From: Nissolia schottii
Taxonomy: Eukaryota > Streptophyta > Magnoliopsida > Fabales > Fabaceae
DNA length: 64,000 nt
NCBI GenBank assembly: GCA_003254905.1
Contig: QANU01056612.1
Coordinates: 1 to 64,000 of the forward strand
Direction: 5' to 3'
Part shown: in pieces, positions 1-12,763 of the stretch
How positions within the stretch are numbered: position 1 is the stretch's first letter
Layout: the number at the start of each line of letters is the position of its first letter
Made by a program: the position numbers and the translations under genes
The notes under the pieces: model-generated
What the model saw: only the letters and a program-made list of their open reading frames with translations
Told to the model about the DNA's origin: nothing
The model's database searches: none

Positions 1-58
1 TTAATATACTTTATTTCATTAACATACAATTTACTAAGTTGCTTGTTACCATTGATGC

Positions 59-1491
59 ATGTTTTCAGGATGCTTCAACGAGAATTTGGTGATTCATGCT
101 CCAATCAAATGTTTCCGTCGTGGTTTGCAAATTATGTATGTGTTAATAGAGGATGAACCATCATCCTACTCTCAAGCAGTGAAGCACAGCCAGTGGAAAG
201 AGGCTATGGCTGCTGAAATCTCAGCCCTTCAATTAAACAACACTTGGGAGTTGGTGGACCTACCTGAAAGAAAAACCCCCATAGGCTGCAAGTGGGTGTA
301 CAAAGTTAAACTAAAGGCTGATGGCACCATTGAGAGGTATAAGGCCAGATTAGTAGCTAAAGGCTACACATAGACACATGGTATTGACTACTTAGATACC
401 TTCAGCCCTGTGGCTAAGATGACTACAGTTCAGTTGCTGCTCTCTCTTGCATCCATTAAAGGCTGGTTCCTTCACCAATTGGATGTTAACAATGCCTTCC
501 TCCATGGAGAGCTGCACGAAGAAGTGTACATGAGACTTCCCCAAGGCTTTCATAGCAAGAAACCAAACCAAGTCTGTCGTTTACTAAAATCTCTTTATGG
601 CTTAAAACAAGCCAGCCGCCAGTGGTTCTCTAGGTTGTCCACTGCCTTGCTCACTTCTGGCTATAAGCAGTCCCCTTCTGATCATTCTCTTTTCACCAAG
701 TCTTCCAATGACTCTTTCACAACATTACTTGTTTATGTGGATGACATTATCCTTGCGGGTAATGATATGTCTGAAATTTCTTCCATGAAGAGTTACCTTG
801 ATGGCATGTTCAAAATGAAAGACTTGGGTGAGCTGAAATACTTCCTTGGTCTTGAGATTGCTCGTAGTTCCAAGGGGATCACTGTCTCTCAACGAAAATA
901 CTACTTAGAGATCATTTCTGACTCAGGGCTGCTTGGCTGTAAACCTGCCACTACCCCAATGGACCCATCTCAGAAGCTGGCTAAAGTTGTAGGGGATCTG
1001 CTTCCTGATGCAGCACCATACAGGCGCCTAATTGGCAGACTCATCTATCTAACAACAACTCGGCCTAACATTGCCTTTGTTGTGAACCAACTAGCCCAAT
1101 ACATGGCTGCTCCCACCAATATGCATATGCAGGCTGCAACACGAGTTGTTCGATACCTCAAGGCATCTCCAGGCCTTGGATTGTTCTTTTCCTCAACTTC
1201 AGAACTCCAATTAAAGGCCTACAGCGATGCAGACTGGGCAGGTTGTGTTGACACCAGGAGATCAATAACGGGTTACTGTGTTTTCCTTGGAAACTCCATG
1301 ATCAGCTGGAAATCCAAGAAGCAGACTACGGTTTCAAGGTCATCCTGTGAGGCAGAATATAGAGCCCTGGCTTCGGTGACTTGTGAACTACAATGGTTGA
1401 TTTACTTGCTTAATGATCTCAGCATTCAACAACCAAACAAGGCTGCTATATATTGCGACAGCAACTCAGCAATTCAAATTGCACGCAATCC
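59..1491 (+). pseudogene. Copia RT-RNase H frame, broken by a stop and an insertion
   Basis: This is the pol fragment of the copia element. Two open segments in the same frame (59-370 and 374-1491) are separated by one TAG. The first contains the WKEAM and TWELV segments just before RT; the second contains RT and most of RNase H up to the IARNPV motif. After that the frame runs into the inserted LTR and ends by chance. No function is expected. Confidence 0.88.
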
Positions 1492-4400
1492 TGTAACACC
1501 CCGATTTTTCCCTATAAAGATTTTTGCAAAAAAATCCACAATTTGGCTTAATTCCAGGCACAATCAGGACAATTATTGGCACTCGGAAAAATTATTTAGA
1601 AAATTAACTATTTCCAAACCCCAGTCCGATAGCTGTTTCGTGGTCTCGCGGAGTGCCGCGAGGTTCGTGCCAAGTTTCGCCAAAAATCGAAATTTCGGTG
1701 GACACTTAAGGTATCTGTGAAAATTTACCTCCGGGTACTAAATTCACAAATACCTCAACTCGAGATACCTTATTGACCGAAATAATTCATAGATCGCGGA
1801 TATATGTTCGGAATAGTTTTAGGGTAGCCGTACACAAGCAAATCACGATAAAACGCGATCAAACGAGACCGAAACAAGAAACATGGCATTTAGGCATGTG
1901 GGGGAGGCGGCTGGGACCAATCTCTTCACTGTGCACATAATTATCTTTTACCTTTTTTCTTTTTTTTCAAAAATAAAAAGGATCTATAGTAGCCTGAAAC
2001 TGAAGGCTATAAATAGCCCTCACTTCTTTCGAATTTTTCACCGAAACTTTCTTCACTTTCTTCGGTTTTTACTTCTTTCACTGTATTAGTTTTACACTGT
2101 TAAATTTTCAAAGAAGCGTCCGAAAAATCCACGAAGCACGCCTACGCGCTCAAGGAATTTCCCTCTATACCCCCACCAAGTCAGGAACTCGTTTGGAGGT
2201 GGGTATTCCGACCCTCACTGTCTATGTGGCTTTATGTGATATTTTTTATATGTATTTTTAGAAAAATAGTTAAAGAAATGTTGTGTAGAAATTGTAGAGC
2301 TGGTGCTGTGAAAATTATGTTAGCAATATGTGAGGATAGAAAAATATAGTTGTGCTAGTTGATATCATGCCAAAATAAATATTCAGAAAGTTTCAGGAAG
2401 TAATCTGACGCCGAAGGCTCCGCTACAGCGCACCGCTAAGGGCCTCGCTGAGCGCCGCGCTGAGCACACCGCTGATCGGCGGACCTGAGACGTTAGAATT
2501 TCCACTCTACTTGTTATGGTTATGTTCTATCATTCTCTTGTTGTACTACCATGCATCATCTATTTGTATGACCATGCATCATGTGGAACCAGTCGTTGCT
2601 AGGATTTTTAGATAACTAGACAATGATCACCTAACCTTTAACAAGATCATAATTGAACCGTAGGGAAAGAGGATATCATTCTTAAGAAGGTCCGACCTCT
2701 AGTGGTTCGGTATGCCTTAAATAGACATAGTTATATAATTAGGATTTCCCCTCTCTTGGCAAGTCTACGAACCCGCCCCTCGCCAGTCTAGTAAGATAGA
2801 TTGGTAACTAATTTAATGCAGGGTAAGACCTGAACCAGGACTCTGGTAAAACATAACGTGCCCCAAAGTTGTGGCAAGTAAAAGACATGCACAGCCCCAA
2901 AGTAGTGGCAAAATAGAACACAACACGCCCCAAAGTAGTGGCAAGAATAAAGACTAAATATGCCCCAAAGTAGTTGGCATCACAAGTATAAACATCACGG
3001 TTACAATGTGCCCCAAAGTAGTTGGCACCCCAATGACAATGTGCCCCAAAGTAGTTGGCACAAGCACATGCAATATGCCCCAAAGTAGTTGGCATAAAAC
3101 GAAGCGAGTCCCCACTTGGTCATGCAAAAGGGCAGGCCCCTCACTCGTCCCACATTTGGACGGGTGTAGGTTGTAGTTGAGGCCACAACTACAAGGGTGG
3201 TAAGACATAACTAAGAAGGACGCTGCCCCAAGGCGCGTAAGAGATTACCCCTCATGCATATCATATGACTGTATGTGTATATATATTAGCGTCACGCCCT
3301 GAGGCGACTGTTAGATGCATAGATGAACGTGAGGAGGCGACATGACATCGCCATACTCAAGCAAATGCATTTAATCAAGCACGAAGCCCTAAGTAATAGC
3401 AAGCTTAGATACCCTATCACCTAGTAACATAGATAAAGCTGCTCAGGATAAGAAAGACAATAAACAGTAGGGAATTTAGTATGCATGACACTTAGAGATC
3501 TCCTGAGTGGCCTGGAATTCTAAACGAGAAATAAAGCGATAGGTATGGCCTAGGGATTCCCACTAAGAACCATATGTTCTTACCCCCACTCGCTTACGAA
3601 TCCAGGTGAAGAAGATGACTTCCCCGAGGAGGACAGCCATACTGCTTTCACGCACCCCGCCAGCGTGACCCTAGGATTGGGGTCATCACGGAAACGTGTA
3701 CCTACGCGCTGACTGACCTCCCAGGACCGCCTCTCTTGATACTGGTGCCACGCCCCAGGGAGCCCCAAGGTGTCAGACCTCCTACGGTCAACCCCAATTT
3801 CCCGGACAAGGAACCAGGGGGTGGGCCCGACAACCCCATCATCATAGACAGCAGCGATGAGGACACTCCCCCAGCAGAGGAAGTGACGAAGAACTCTGAC
3901 TTAGCTGGACCATCCACAAGGCCCCGCGGACGCTTTACCACCGCCCGCAAGAGAGTGACTCCCGCTACTGTTCGCCGTCTTGGCCGTAGGGACGCCGCCA
4001 CCGAGAGCGAGCCATCCAGCGATGAGGAGGAGGACCAGGAGAAGAATTTGAACCCGTAGGGAGGACTACTTGCCGACCGTTTTCGAAGACTACTTGCCGA
4101 CCGTTTCGTTGACTACTTACTGTAAAATAGGATCTTACTGGTGCAAGGCGAAATGAGTAGTACTCATTCGCTAACTCTTTAGCATGTATGCATTGTAAAA
4201 TAGGGTTGTGTACTAATAAGGTGCATGTGATGTATAATAGGGAAATAAGATCAGAATTAAACTACCCACTTGTATAATATCATATGGACTATATGAGCTG
4301 GTATGTTATCTTATGGCCAATGTATGTGATCTGTTATTTCATGTATGTGCTATTTTCTGGGATAGGCTATTGTTAGGATACCAACCACGTCTTCGAGTGG

Positions 4401-4594
4401 CATGAATGCGTATATCACCGAATGGCTTCTATTTTCAAAGTTGTTAAGCAAAAGTTTTAAATTGGCCCTATTTTGTTAAACCCTAGTTTGGAAAACAATA
4501 CACTAAGGCACAATAAAAAGTCTCACCCGAAAGACAACCCCCTTGCCAGACTGGTCTATGACTTAATCATAGGCTATCTAGCTAGGGTGTTTCA
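1492..4594 (+). mobile_element. Long LTR insertion (probable solo LTR), 3103 bp, nested in copia
   Basis: The insertion begins TGTAACACC and ends GGTGTTTCA, an imperfect LTR-type terminal inverted repeat. It is flanked by the same 5 bp, AATCC, at 1487-1491 and 4595-4599. Removing it restores the copia RNase H frame. A TATAAATA box at 2008-2015 supports + orientation. I see no gag, protease, RT or integrase and no internal repeat of the termini, so a solo LTR of a long-LTR Ty3/gypsy family is the best reading; a LARD-type non-autonomous element is the alternative. It carries a tandem repeat at 2860-3095. Related sequence lies at about 12330-12690 and 13984-14910. Confidence 0.8.
2860..3095. 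repeat. Minisatellite of about 34 bp, seven copies, inside the long LTR
   Basis: A core GCCCCAAAGTAGTTGGCA recurs at 2860, 2894, 2927, 2962, 3010, 3043 and 3077. The spacing is 33-35 bp except one 48-bp step. Sequence between cores is variable. Minus-strand reading frames across it give a repetitive NYFGAH peptide, which is an effect of the repeat rather than a gene. Confidence 0.85.
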
Positions 4595-5065
4595 AATCCT
4601 GCCTTCCACGAGAGAACTAAGCATATCGAGCTCGATTGCCATTTAGTTCGAGACAAAGTTCAGAATGGTTTGCTCAATTTGCTCCCAGTCCAGTTCAAGC
4701 TCCAGCTTGCTGATGTGCTCACAATGCCGCTGGCCACCAGTCCTTTTCAGTTCTTAATCGACAAACTTGGCCTGCTTGACAGTTACAAAGGCAAATCTTT
4801 GCCCCACGCCAAGTTTGAGGGGGGTAATAGAGGATGAATAAGCTTTAGCTTTTCAGCCTTAGCTTAGTTTACCTAAGTTAGTTATATGGCAGCTGTTTGT
4901 ATAGTTGGTAAGTTAGTTATTTTGTTTGTATAGTTGTTATGGCTATTTTAGTTTGTTAGCATAGCTTAGCTTGCAGCTCAAGCTATCTTGTATTGCCTAT
5001 ATATATTGAGCAATTGCTCCAATGCAAACTTGAGAATTCTTTTCAAAATTCAATACATTTTATCA

Positions 5066-6134
5066 TGTGTTTAACTTCTTTATAGTATATATTTTAACCG
5101 AATAAAATACTATATATCACAATTGATTAAGTTTAACTTACTTTTAAAATGTACTTTTTTAGGTGCAAAATTATTCTAGTAACGATAATAACTTGATGAG
5201 TTTAACATGGGGACCAATGAACAACGCGATCATTTGACCCATTTATTTTGTTAATGGATACAAGTTTCACACATCTAAATGGGCAACTATTCAAAAGACA
5301 GACAAGTGCCAGACCCAATCCCTTCAACAATAGTTGTTCAGAGAACAAATACGAATACATTGTTAGCTACAAACGACGAACCAGAAATACTTTAACTTTC
5401 TAACATCTATCAACATTCAACTGATGATGTCGACAATGATAAGAAGAAGAAGAAGATTTTGACGATCAGCTAAATTCTGAAAACGACGATGATATTGCTT
5501 ACCTTTTATCGTCAGACTAGTTGCGATTTGTAATTATTTAAAAATTATAAATATTAAATTTATTTTGTTATTACTATTATTTTCTTATACAATTTAATTG
5601 CTTAATTTTTATTTAATATTTTAGTATTAATTAAATAAATATTTAATTAGTTATTAAATATAAATTTATATATTTTTATAAATTACAAAATTTATTTATT
5701 AAATTACATATTTATTAATATAATTATATAATTTATTATGTAAATAAATAATAAAATTTTAATTAAAATTTTGTTTTTTTTAATATTGTTTTCTTATAGT
5801 GACAACTTACATTTTTATTGATTAATTGGTAGTTAGCTTATTCTCGTGAGAATGATATTTTTCTCATCACTTTATTATTTGCAAATAAAATTAGGATTAG
5901 ACACATAGTGGTAGTCGATTTAGTTATACATAATATATAAAAGATTAAACATAATAGATAAAAAAAAGTAAAACAAAAAGGCATTTTCATTGGTGAATCA
6001 TTGGTGAATGGGTATTATTGTTGACCAAAGCATAAGTGGGAGTATGGCGGAGGAAAAGAAATATCTAAAGAATTATGAGCTTATGTAATCCCATCCAGTA
6101 AGAGCTTATTGTGAACATTTGCAGTAATTATAAC
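5066..6134. other. AT-rich intergenic DNA
   Basis: Very AT-rich, with a stretch at about 5520-5800 that is nearly all A and T. No coding or RNA gene is visible. The right end is the 3' flank of the peroxidase gene. Confidence 0.6.
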
Positions 6135-8022
6135 TCATTGCGAGTTGAATTTCGTGCAATCTCTCCTGATCTCTCCACCGCTCCCAGTCTTGACCCCCAC
6201 CCTTCCCAGCTTCCTCATGGCCGTGACAAATGCCCCAAGGAAGTCCCCGGGGTTATTCGCAAAATCAACCACCGTGGGCTTTGACGCAGGGTCCGTGAAC
6301 AGAACCTGGTCGGAGCTCAGCAGCCCCTTGCCCGAAACCAAGTTTTGGAAATACAAGTTGTCAACGGTGAAAGAGGTTTGAGCATCGAGAGCAACCACAA
6401 CGCTGGGCTGAGCGTTTCGAGGGCACTCCGCAATCAGTTGCTGGGCATAGTTGGGGTCCAAAGTGGGGTCCACGTGCGAGGACGATGGAAACGAGTAGAG
6501 GCGGTTTGAGAATTGGTCGCAGTGTGAGAACCCCACGGTGTGCGCTCCGGAGAGTGCGATCATATCGGTTTGGGTCAGGCCGTGTTTTGAGAACATCGCG
6601 TTCAGTTGCTTGAGATTGAAATTTGCTTTGGGGAGGTTTCCTTCCACGCTTGATGCCTGGGAAGTAAGGCCATCTCGCCGTCCGAGTTCCACGTTGAACG
6701 AAGGGCCACCGAGCTGAAATGTTTGCAGACAAGACCCGATAAGGCATATTAATAGTTTAATTAATTTATTTATTTATTTGAGATGCAGCGTGCTGCTTAA
6801 TTTTGGCTTATGTTAAATTAATTTTTCTTACCAATCCTATAACATCTCTGGTAGCAAGCGCCAAAATGTCTGCGCATGAGACTTTGCCAGGGCATGCAGC
6901 TTCTACTGCTTCCTTTGCCTTAATCACAGTGTCAAACCCATCTCCTGCCAGTGAAAGATTTTCCGAGGCATCCTTCTCTGCATCCCCTTTTGGCGACGCA
7001 ATCAGCACGGAGGCATCACATCCCTGTTGAATAAGTAACATAAATTATTCTTTCTGTTAAGTTTATGTTGAGTGATGTGCTGTGACTATTTTCCATCACA
7101 TCCATCAATTTCTATTTATATAACAAAAGATGTTATGTGTACTGCTAGACATATCACATCATATTCTAAGATCTTAATGAAACTCGCATTCCGATGAAAA
7201 TTCATTTAATAGTAAATAAAATTTGAGTCTTTCATATTACAAATAATAAAAGTATTTTTAATTAAAATGAAAAGTGAAATCACGCGCCATGCCAACTATT
7301 TGCAATTTGATGGTGGATGCAAAAGATGAACAAAAATGTAACGTGTACAACACAAATGTAGATTATAAGAGTCAAATTATTTTTTTAAAAGCATGAATCC
7401 GCCATAGAGAAAAAAAAAATGGGAGCACCATGGAACTCATGCTTTTATAAGAGATTTGACTATTATTATTCACATTTGTGTTGTACACATAAAATTCTCC
7501 ACGGAAGAATGAGCCGCCACCGGCCATAAAAGTCAAATAATATTTTGAAGTTCAACTCCACATACAGTGCATGATATTCTAGTCGACCATTAATTTCCCA
7601 TCCATGATCATCTCAGAGGGGAAAAAAAAAAAAAACAATTGTGGTTTTAAATTGCAGATGAGGCGATTGCGTGTATGGAGCGTTCTTCTTCGTAGTCGAT
7701 ATTGATAAAGTTTTACTTTTATCATAATAAACAAACACTGAAAGGTATGTATATATTTCATACAAGTGAGAAAGTAGCAAAGAAATATAATTTAATTGAG
7801 GAATTAAGGCACCTCAACGAAGCAGTCATGGAAAAATAGCCGCAGAGTTGCTTGCCCAGTGGTGATGGTCTGAGTAAACTTATTGGTCACTGCCTGTGTC
7901 ACGATGGATTCCACGTTTGGACAAGTTGATCTGTAGAAATTCTCCACCAATCGGCCTTCTCCCATAGATATAATCGTAAAAGCCATAAACATAGACATTG
8001 ATACTACCCCTATGATCTCCAT
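6135..8022 (-). CDS. Class III (secretory) peroxidase, PRX51/PRX73-like
   Basis: Three exons read on the minus strand: 8022-7813, 7023-6832 and 6713-6135, joined in phase 0 at GT-AG sites, giving 326 aa. Residues 1 to about 22 look like a signal peptide, so the enzyme should be secreted to the cell wall or apoplast, where this family oxidises phenolics with H2O2 and can make reactive oxygen. Seen directly: the distal haem site RLFFHDCF (Arg61, His65), the GCDASVL motif, [12 protein letters not shown], and the proximal His192 in ALSGAHTVG. Conserved Cys residues for the family's disulphides are present. Length is normal. Most class III genes have three introns; here the third is absent and exon 3 is continuous. 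Similarity to Arabidopsis PRX51/PRX73 is from memory. All key residues are intact, so the gene appears functional. Confidence 0.93.
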
Positions 8023-8086
8023 TATCTCCTCTGGAATTAATTAGCTATGTTAGAATAATGTGCCCACACAACTCTACTATCCTCGT

Positions 8087-8100
8087 ATTTATATATATAT
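8087..8100 (-). promoter_or_regulatory. TATA box of the peroxidase gene
   Basis: On the minus strand this reads ATATATATAAAT, about 65 bp upstream of the peroxidase ATG (8022). Position and composition fit a TATA box. The rest of 8101-8860 is AT-rich upstream sequence with no gene seen. Confidence 0.5.
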
Positions 8101-8862
8101 TTCTCTCTTTTTGGTTGAGCAAGGAGCAGCAAATGGAATCGACGTCACTATACATGAATAAGTACAGGAAAAGAACACATCAGCTAAAAAGAAGAAAAAT
8201 CAGCAAGGGAGACTGATCAGAAAAAGCCAAGTCCTATCGTTTACCCTTTCCTTCCAACTATGTGCTATTGATAGAATATAGCTGGAACCTGTCCTGGTCC
8301 AAGCCCGGGTCATTGTAACTTGCCAAGACGAAATCTTGCTCTTGAGGTTCACATTTCGTGGACTCTATTTTAGTATCTACATTAAGTTGTATACTATAAT
8401 AGTGGTGAGTCACGCAATGGGAGAGAGACCAAGTCGTCATCCATTTTTATACATGTTATTTTTTATTTATTTTTAGTTTTGGTATTGTGATATAAAACTT
8501 TTTTTTAATGCAATTTAAAATAAGAGAAGGTTATCTACTAATTAATTACCAACATTTCTGGATACTTTGATGGCCTCTTCAGAATAGTTTTATTTTTTAA
8601 GTAGATGTGTTGCTAATAACGTTATATATCATTACGCAGGAGATCCTCCATCATATGCATATATCGTTCAAAGAAAAAGTGAGGTAACATTGCAATACAA
8701 AATGATTTACATAAAGCATATATATGATAGTCTTAATTGGATTTTCTGGCGAAGTAAAGTGGTTGACTTTGGGTTTCTAGCATCCATAATTTCCGTGATT
8801 ATGTTTAGCGTGACGTCATCTTCTCGTTCCCTTGTCTGGAATGGAGTTAAAGCCTGACGATT

Positions 8863-10177
8863 TTGCTCCTAATAGGGGTTTACGATAGGATGATCCATTA
8901 TCTCCAAATTTTTTGTGCTTTGCATGAAAGAATTATACCTATATTGATTCTGGACAAGGTGTCTCAAGGGTTGTGGGAATCAGTGTTTATTTCTGGAGGA
9001 GGTCCTAGCTTTTCTAATTTGTTGTTTGCTGATGACATTCTGTAGTTTATGGAAGCTGAGTACTCGCAGATTGTTAATGTGATGAATACTATGAAGGAAT
9101 TTGAAGATGTGTCTGGCCTTGTGGTTAATCTTGAGAAGTCCAAGACTATGTTTTCTAAGGCTATTCATCCACATAAGCGAGAGTGTATTCGTTCAATTTC
9201 CACTATTTAATTTCTTTTGCTAGCAACCTTGACAATTACTTGGGTTTCCCTCTGATTCAGGAAAGGACTACTAAAGTAAATTTTCTGTTCCTTATTGAGA
9301 AGATGAAAACCTGACTCAGTGGGTGGAAGTCTAATTAAGTTGTTAAATCGAGCGAGCCGAGCCACTCTAACCAAATCAGTAGTGTTGATAGCACTTCCAT
9401 TAAGTTTACAATATGCAAAGTACTCTTTGGCTTCCCCAAACTTTTTGTAGTGACATTGATCGCATAACAAGTTTTGTCTAGAAGAATAATACTAGTTCTA
9501 TGATGCACCTTGTTAGTTAGGAGAAAGTTGTCAGGTTCTGAGCTAAAGGTGGGCTCGGTTTACGTGAATCTTGGGGTACTAGTGTGGCATTGATTGGTAA
9601 GTTGGTTTGGGAGTTGTCTAAACCTCATTGTAAACCGTGGGGTCAGATGTTGATTTAGAAGTCCCTCTTTAGTGATGAATGTTGACGATAGTTCTCGTGG
9701 CAATCTAGAGGATGCTAGGTTTGGGGTTTTGATTAGAGGAGATAATGGGCAATGAACCGTTGGGTTCACTAGTTTCATTGTAGTAGCGGGGAACTTTATT
9801 TCCGAGCTTATGGTGGTCAGATATGGGCTCAAGTTAGCTTGGGATCATGGCTTCTGACGGGTCATTTGTGAGAGTGATTCTCTCAATGCTATCAATTTTA
9901 TTAATTCTGATAATGTTGATTTTCTTATTTTTCCAAGCATTTGTTATGGATATTTCAGATTGGTTTCATCGTGATTGAATAGTGGAGGTTAAACACATCC
10001 TCCGTAAGGCAAACTCTTATGTTGTCTGGCTCACTAAGCAGGTGCCTTTGGGTGGGTTGCTTTTTGTTGAGGTTGTTGACACCCTAACAAAGATTTAACC
10101 ACTGTTGCATGAGAACTTTTGGGGATTTTCTTTTTAAGATCTTAGCTATTTAATCTTTCTAAGATACAAAAAAAAAA
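8863..10177 (+). mobile_element. LINE (L1-type) retrotransposon remnant, 5' truncated
   Basis: Conceptual translation shows the L1-type RT segment ending in the catalytic LFADDIL (about 9024-9045), followed after a stop by the GLVVNLEKSK motif. Further on, a broken frame includes a non-LTR RNase H-like stretch (CESDSLNAINFI, about 9870-9900). The 3' end is an A-run at about 10168-10177, typical of a LINE tail. Many stops and frameshifts are present. No target-site duplication was identified. Confidence 0.8.
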
Positions 10178-12329
10178 TGTGGGTTAATCGATGTAGTAAG
10201 TGCCTATACCCTTAATTAGATGTATTGATTGAGTTCAGACCTTGAAAATTAAATAAAAAAATCCACTAGAAGATCCTTATCCCTTTTAAGGACCAAAACA
10301 ATAAATACACAAAATATACTAGTGAAAATTGTGATCCATATGAGGATCATATTGACGTAAGAGGTTTTGAGATTCGTTCTCTTATTCATTAGTTTTAATA
10401 AATCGCCAACGAATATATTTGTTGGTAAATAAATTTTAATTGGGTTCTCTTTTAATAATAAATACACCAACGGACAAATCCAACCGTGATTAAAAAATAA
10501 TTTTTTTAAAAGTAAAAAATATATATAATTTTTTTAATTTCTTTATAAAAAAATAAACATCAGACATTTAAAACTAACAAATTATGTGCAAAATTTATTT
10601 ATATTCAATATTCATCGCAAAGAAAAAAGAAAGTAATATACAAAAGATTGAAAAAAATACATAAGCGTGTCACCGTTGCTTGCAGGTTCTACTTGGTTTT
10701 CCTCTTTTCCTCCTTCCGCGAGGCCCGCACCACCTCCCACCTCGACATCCTTCTTCTCCGTGCTCAAATTTAACTCCTCCTTTCACGGTGGCCTCTATGG
10801 TGTTTAGTATAATTTATATACTAAATATGGGTTGGAACACAAATTTACAAACGTATGGGAATGACAATTTTAGACATTTTAAAAAATAAAATAAAAAAAA
10901 GTCTAAAATCGCCACAGGGGGTGGCGATTTCAGACTTTTTTTAAAAAATAAAAATAAAAATTTGAAATCGCCATAAGGGTGTCGATTTCAGACCCAAACT
11001 CATAAATTCGTAAATATTTTTATTGGGCCATAATACGGGATTAAATTTTTTATGGGACCATTGAAATGTAAATTTTCCTTTCATGGTTTTGTTATGTAGT
11101 CTTTCGGTCATATAACTCACGGCTGAATACCCACACCCACTAATTTTTTTTTTTATAACTTTTAAAATTAAATTATCGAATTTTGTAATCATTTCATGAT
11201 TTAATATAATATATTTATGTGTTATATGATATAATGTGATAAATTAATATATTTCAATACAAGACTATACTTGTAAAGATCTGCATCATAAGTTTATATG
11301 ATACATAAATTTCTGAACCTCTTACAAGTTATCTTTTTTAATTATTTGAGTAATAAAAAGTTTATAAAGATTATATAAAATATGAAATGATAATAAATTT
11401 TAATGAATTTAACTTTAAAAAATTTATAATAAAAATTAGCAAGAGAAAGTTTTTACCCCGTAAGGCACGTCAAAAATCATATTTTTTTTCACTTTAAATT
11501 ATCATCATGTTGTAATGACTTTCCTTCTCTCTTCAGAAAATTACGAGCCTTCTACCAATTATTAGAAGAAAAAAATGTAGTGTTATCATTTGTGCATTAT
11601 GCTAAAAAAAAAAAAAATTCTGTGCATTATTAGAATGTATGGAATCGGTTACTTGAGGAAATGACGCATCAATTTTCTTATTCATGGTTATAAATTGTGT
11701 CAATTTTTTATGACACCAAACTTCACAAACGGATATGGCTGGGTGGCCGGTTTTAATCTTAATTATGTGATTTATTTTATGTGGAATTATTAGCTGTCAC
11801 GTCCTAATTTTGGTTGAATTTTAAACGTGGAACATTACAAATTGCTTTGTGCTGCCAATGAAGTGAATGGGAATAGAGTATTAATAACAGGTTACTAGAT
11901 GATTTTGACACCTTAACCAATCTGAGATGTCACCACCAGTGCAAGCTTTGATACGTGACACATCCATTGCTTCTTCAGTAGTCTATGTCATCACGGGGAC
12001 GTGATTTTTCAACTTAGATAAGGGGCGGAATTTTCGCCATTTCACTTTTGGCCCCTTATGTATTTAAAAAATGTTAAATATATTCATTTTGAATGATTTT
12101 TTTCATGTGACGTTTTGTTAATTTACAATTTTATCCACAATAAAATGGTGTGAGATGAGGTGTAGGTAAAATCTTATTTAATAATAAATAAAATATGAGT
12201 CGATATGTTTTATCGACACAAAATAAATACAAATAATATACTTCAGTGTATTTATGTTATTAAGTAGCACTTTTTTTGGACAAAGATAGACTGGTCGGAC
12301 ATTTTTTTGTCCACATACCCAATTTTTAC
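10178..12329. other. AT-rich intergenic DNA with small repeats
   Basis: No gene is visible. At about 10907-10995 the motif AAATCGCCA...GGGTGGCGATTTCAGAC occurs twice in succession, an unclassified short repeat whose units are themselves partly palindromic. The remainder is AT-rich with homopolymer runs. Confidence 0.5.
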
Positions 12330-12690
12330 CTTATGAATGATTTCGCGTGACAAATAAGCACGAGCTAATTATTGAGATTGAAAAATTAAATTATAACATT
12401 TATTTTTTAAAAATATCAGTCAAAATAATGGCTTTACAATCTCGTGGAATTTCACGAGATTCAGACCGATTTTTCAGACGTCATCGAAATTTAATTATGC
12501 ATCAAAGACATCCGTAAAACACTGTTCTAAAAATAAATTTATGAATACCTTAGATGAACTTAAATTACTCGTTAGAAAAATTAGTAGATCACGTTGATGT
12601 GTTTGGATAATTTTTTGGACATATGTACACGAACCGCCAACGACCAAACACTAATAAACACGATCAAAATTGTATAGCAAAATTTATGGC
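12330..12690 (+). repeat. Fragment of the long-LTR family (diverged copy)
   Basis: This stretch parallels 14005-14360 segment by segment: GATTTCGCGTGA, an ACAATCTCG core, a run ending AATTAGTAGATCAC, then TTTTTGGA followed by a GTACACGAA-like segment and the CACGATCAAAATTGTA end. It is an old partial copy; its 5' TG terminus and 3' part are not recognisable. Confidence 0.65.
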
Positions 12691-12763
12691 CGTACACGGC
12701 CAAGAGAAAATTTCTCACGGATCATACATGGCCAGCAAACATTCATGTGATGAGTCAAAAGAC

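Larger units (their letters stand above)
59..5065 (+). mobile_element. Ty1/copia retrotransposon, 3' portion, dead and interrupted by a younger insertion
   Basis: The reading frame 59-1491 encodes the copia reverse transcriptase and RNase H in the usual order. Visible landmarks are the catalytic YVDD in LLVYVDDIILAG, the YGLKQASRQW motif, the SDADWAGC start of RNase H and the SWKSKKQT and SCEAEYRA motifs. The frame has an in-frame TAG at 371-373 where the family has a Gln codon. At 1491 it is broken by a 3.1-kb insertion. The frame resumes at about 4600 with the HERTKHIE-like end of RNase H, then a C-terminal tail, a polypurine tract near 4816-4824 and a probable 3' LTR (about 4825-5065) with a TATA-like TATATATAT. 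The 5' half of the element (LTR, gag, protease, integrase) is not seen; sequence before about 145 does not look like copia. Non-functional. Confidence 0.9.

Noticed and set aside
2808..3208. Repetitive NYFGAH / TTLGHI peptides on the minus strand
   Set aside because: They arise from translating the 34-bp minisatellite in different frames and have no independent support.
3736..4059. 107-aa acidic open frame inside the long LTR
   Set aside because: It begins with TTG and has no ATG, no recognised domain and lies wholly within a non-coding LTR. Its Asp/Glu/Pro-rich composition is only mildly coding-like.
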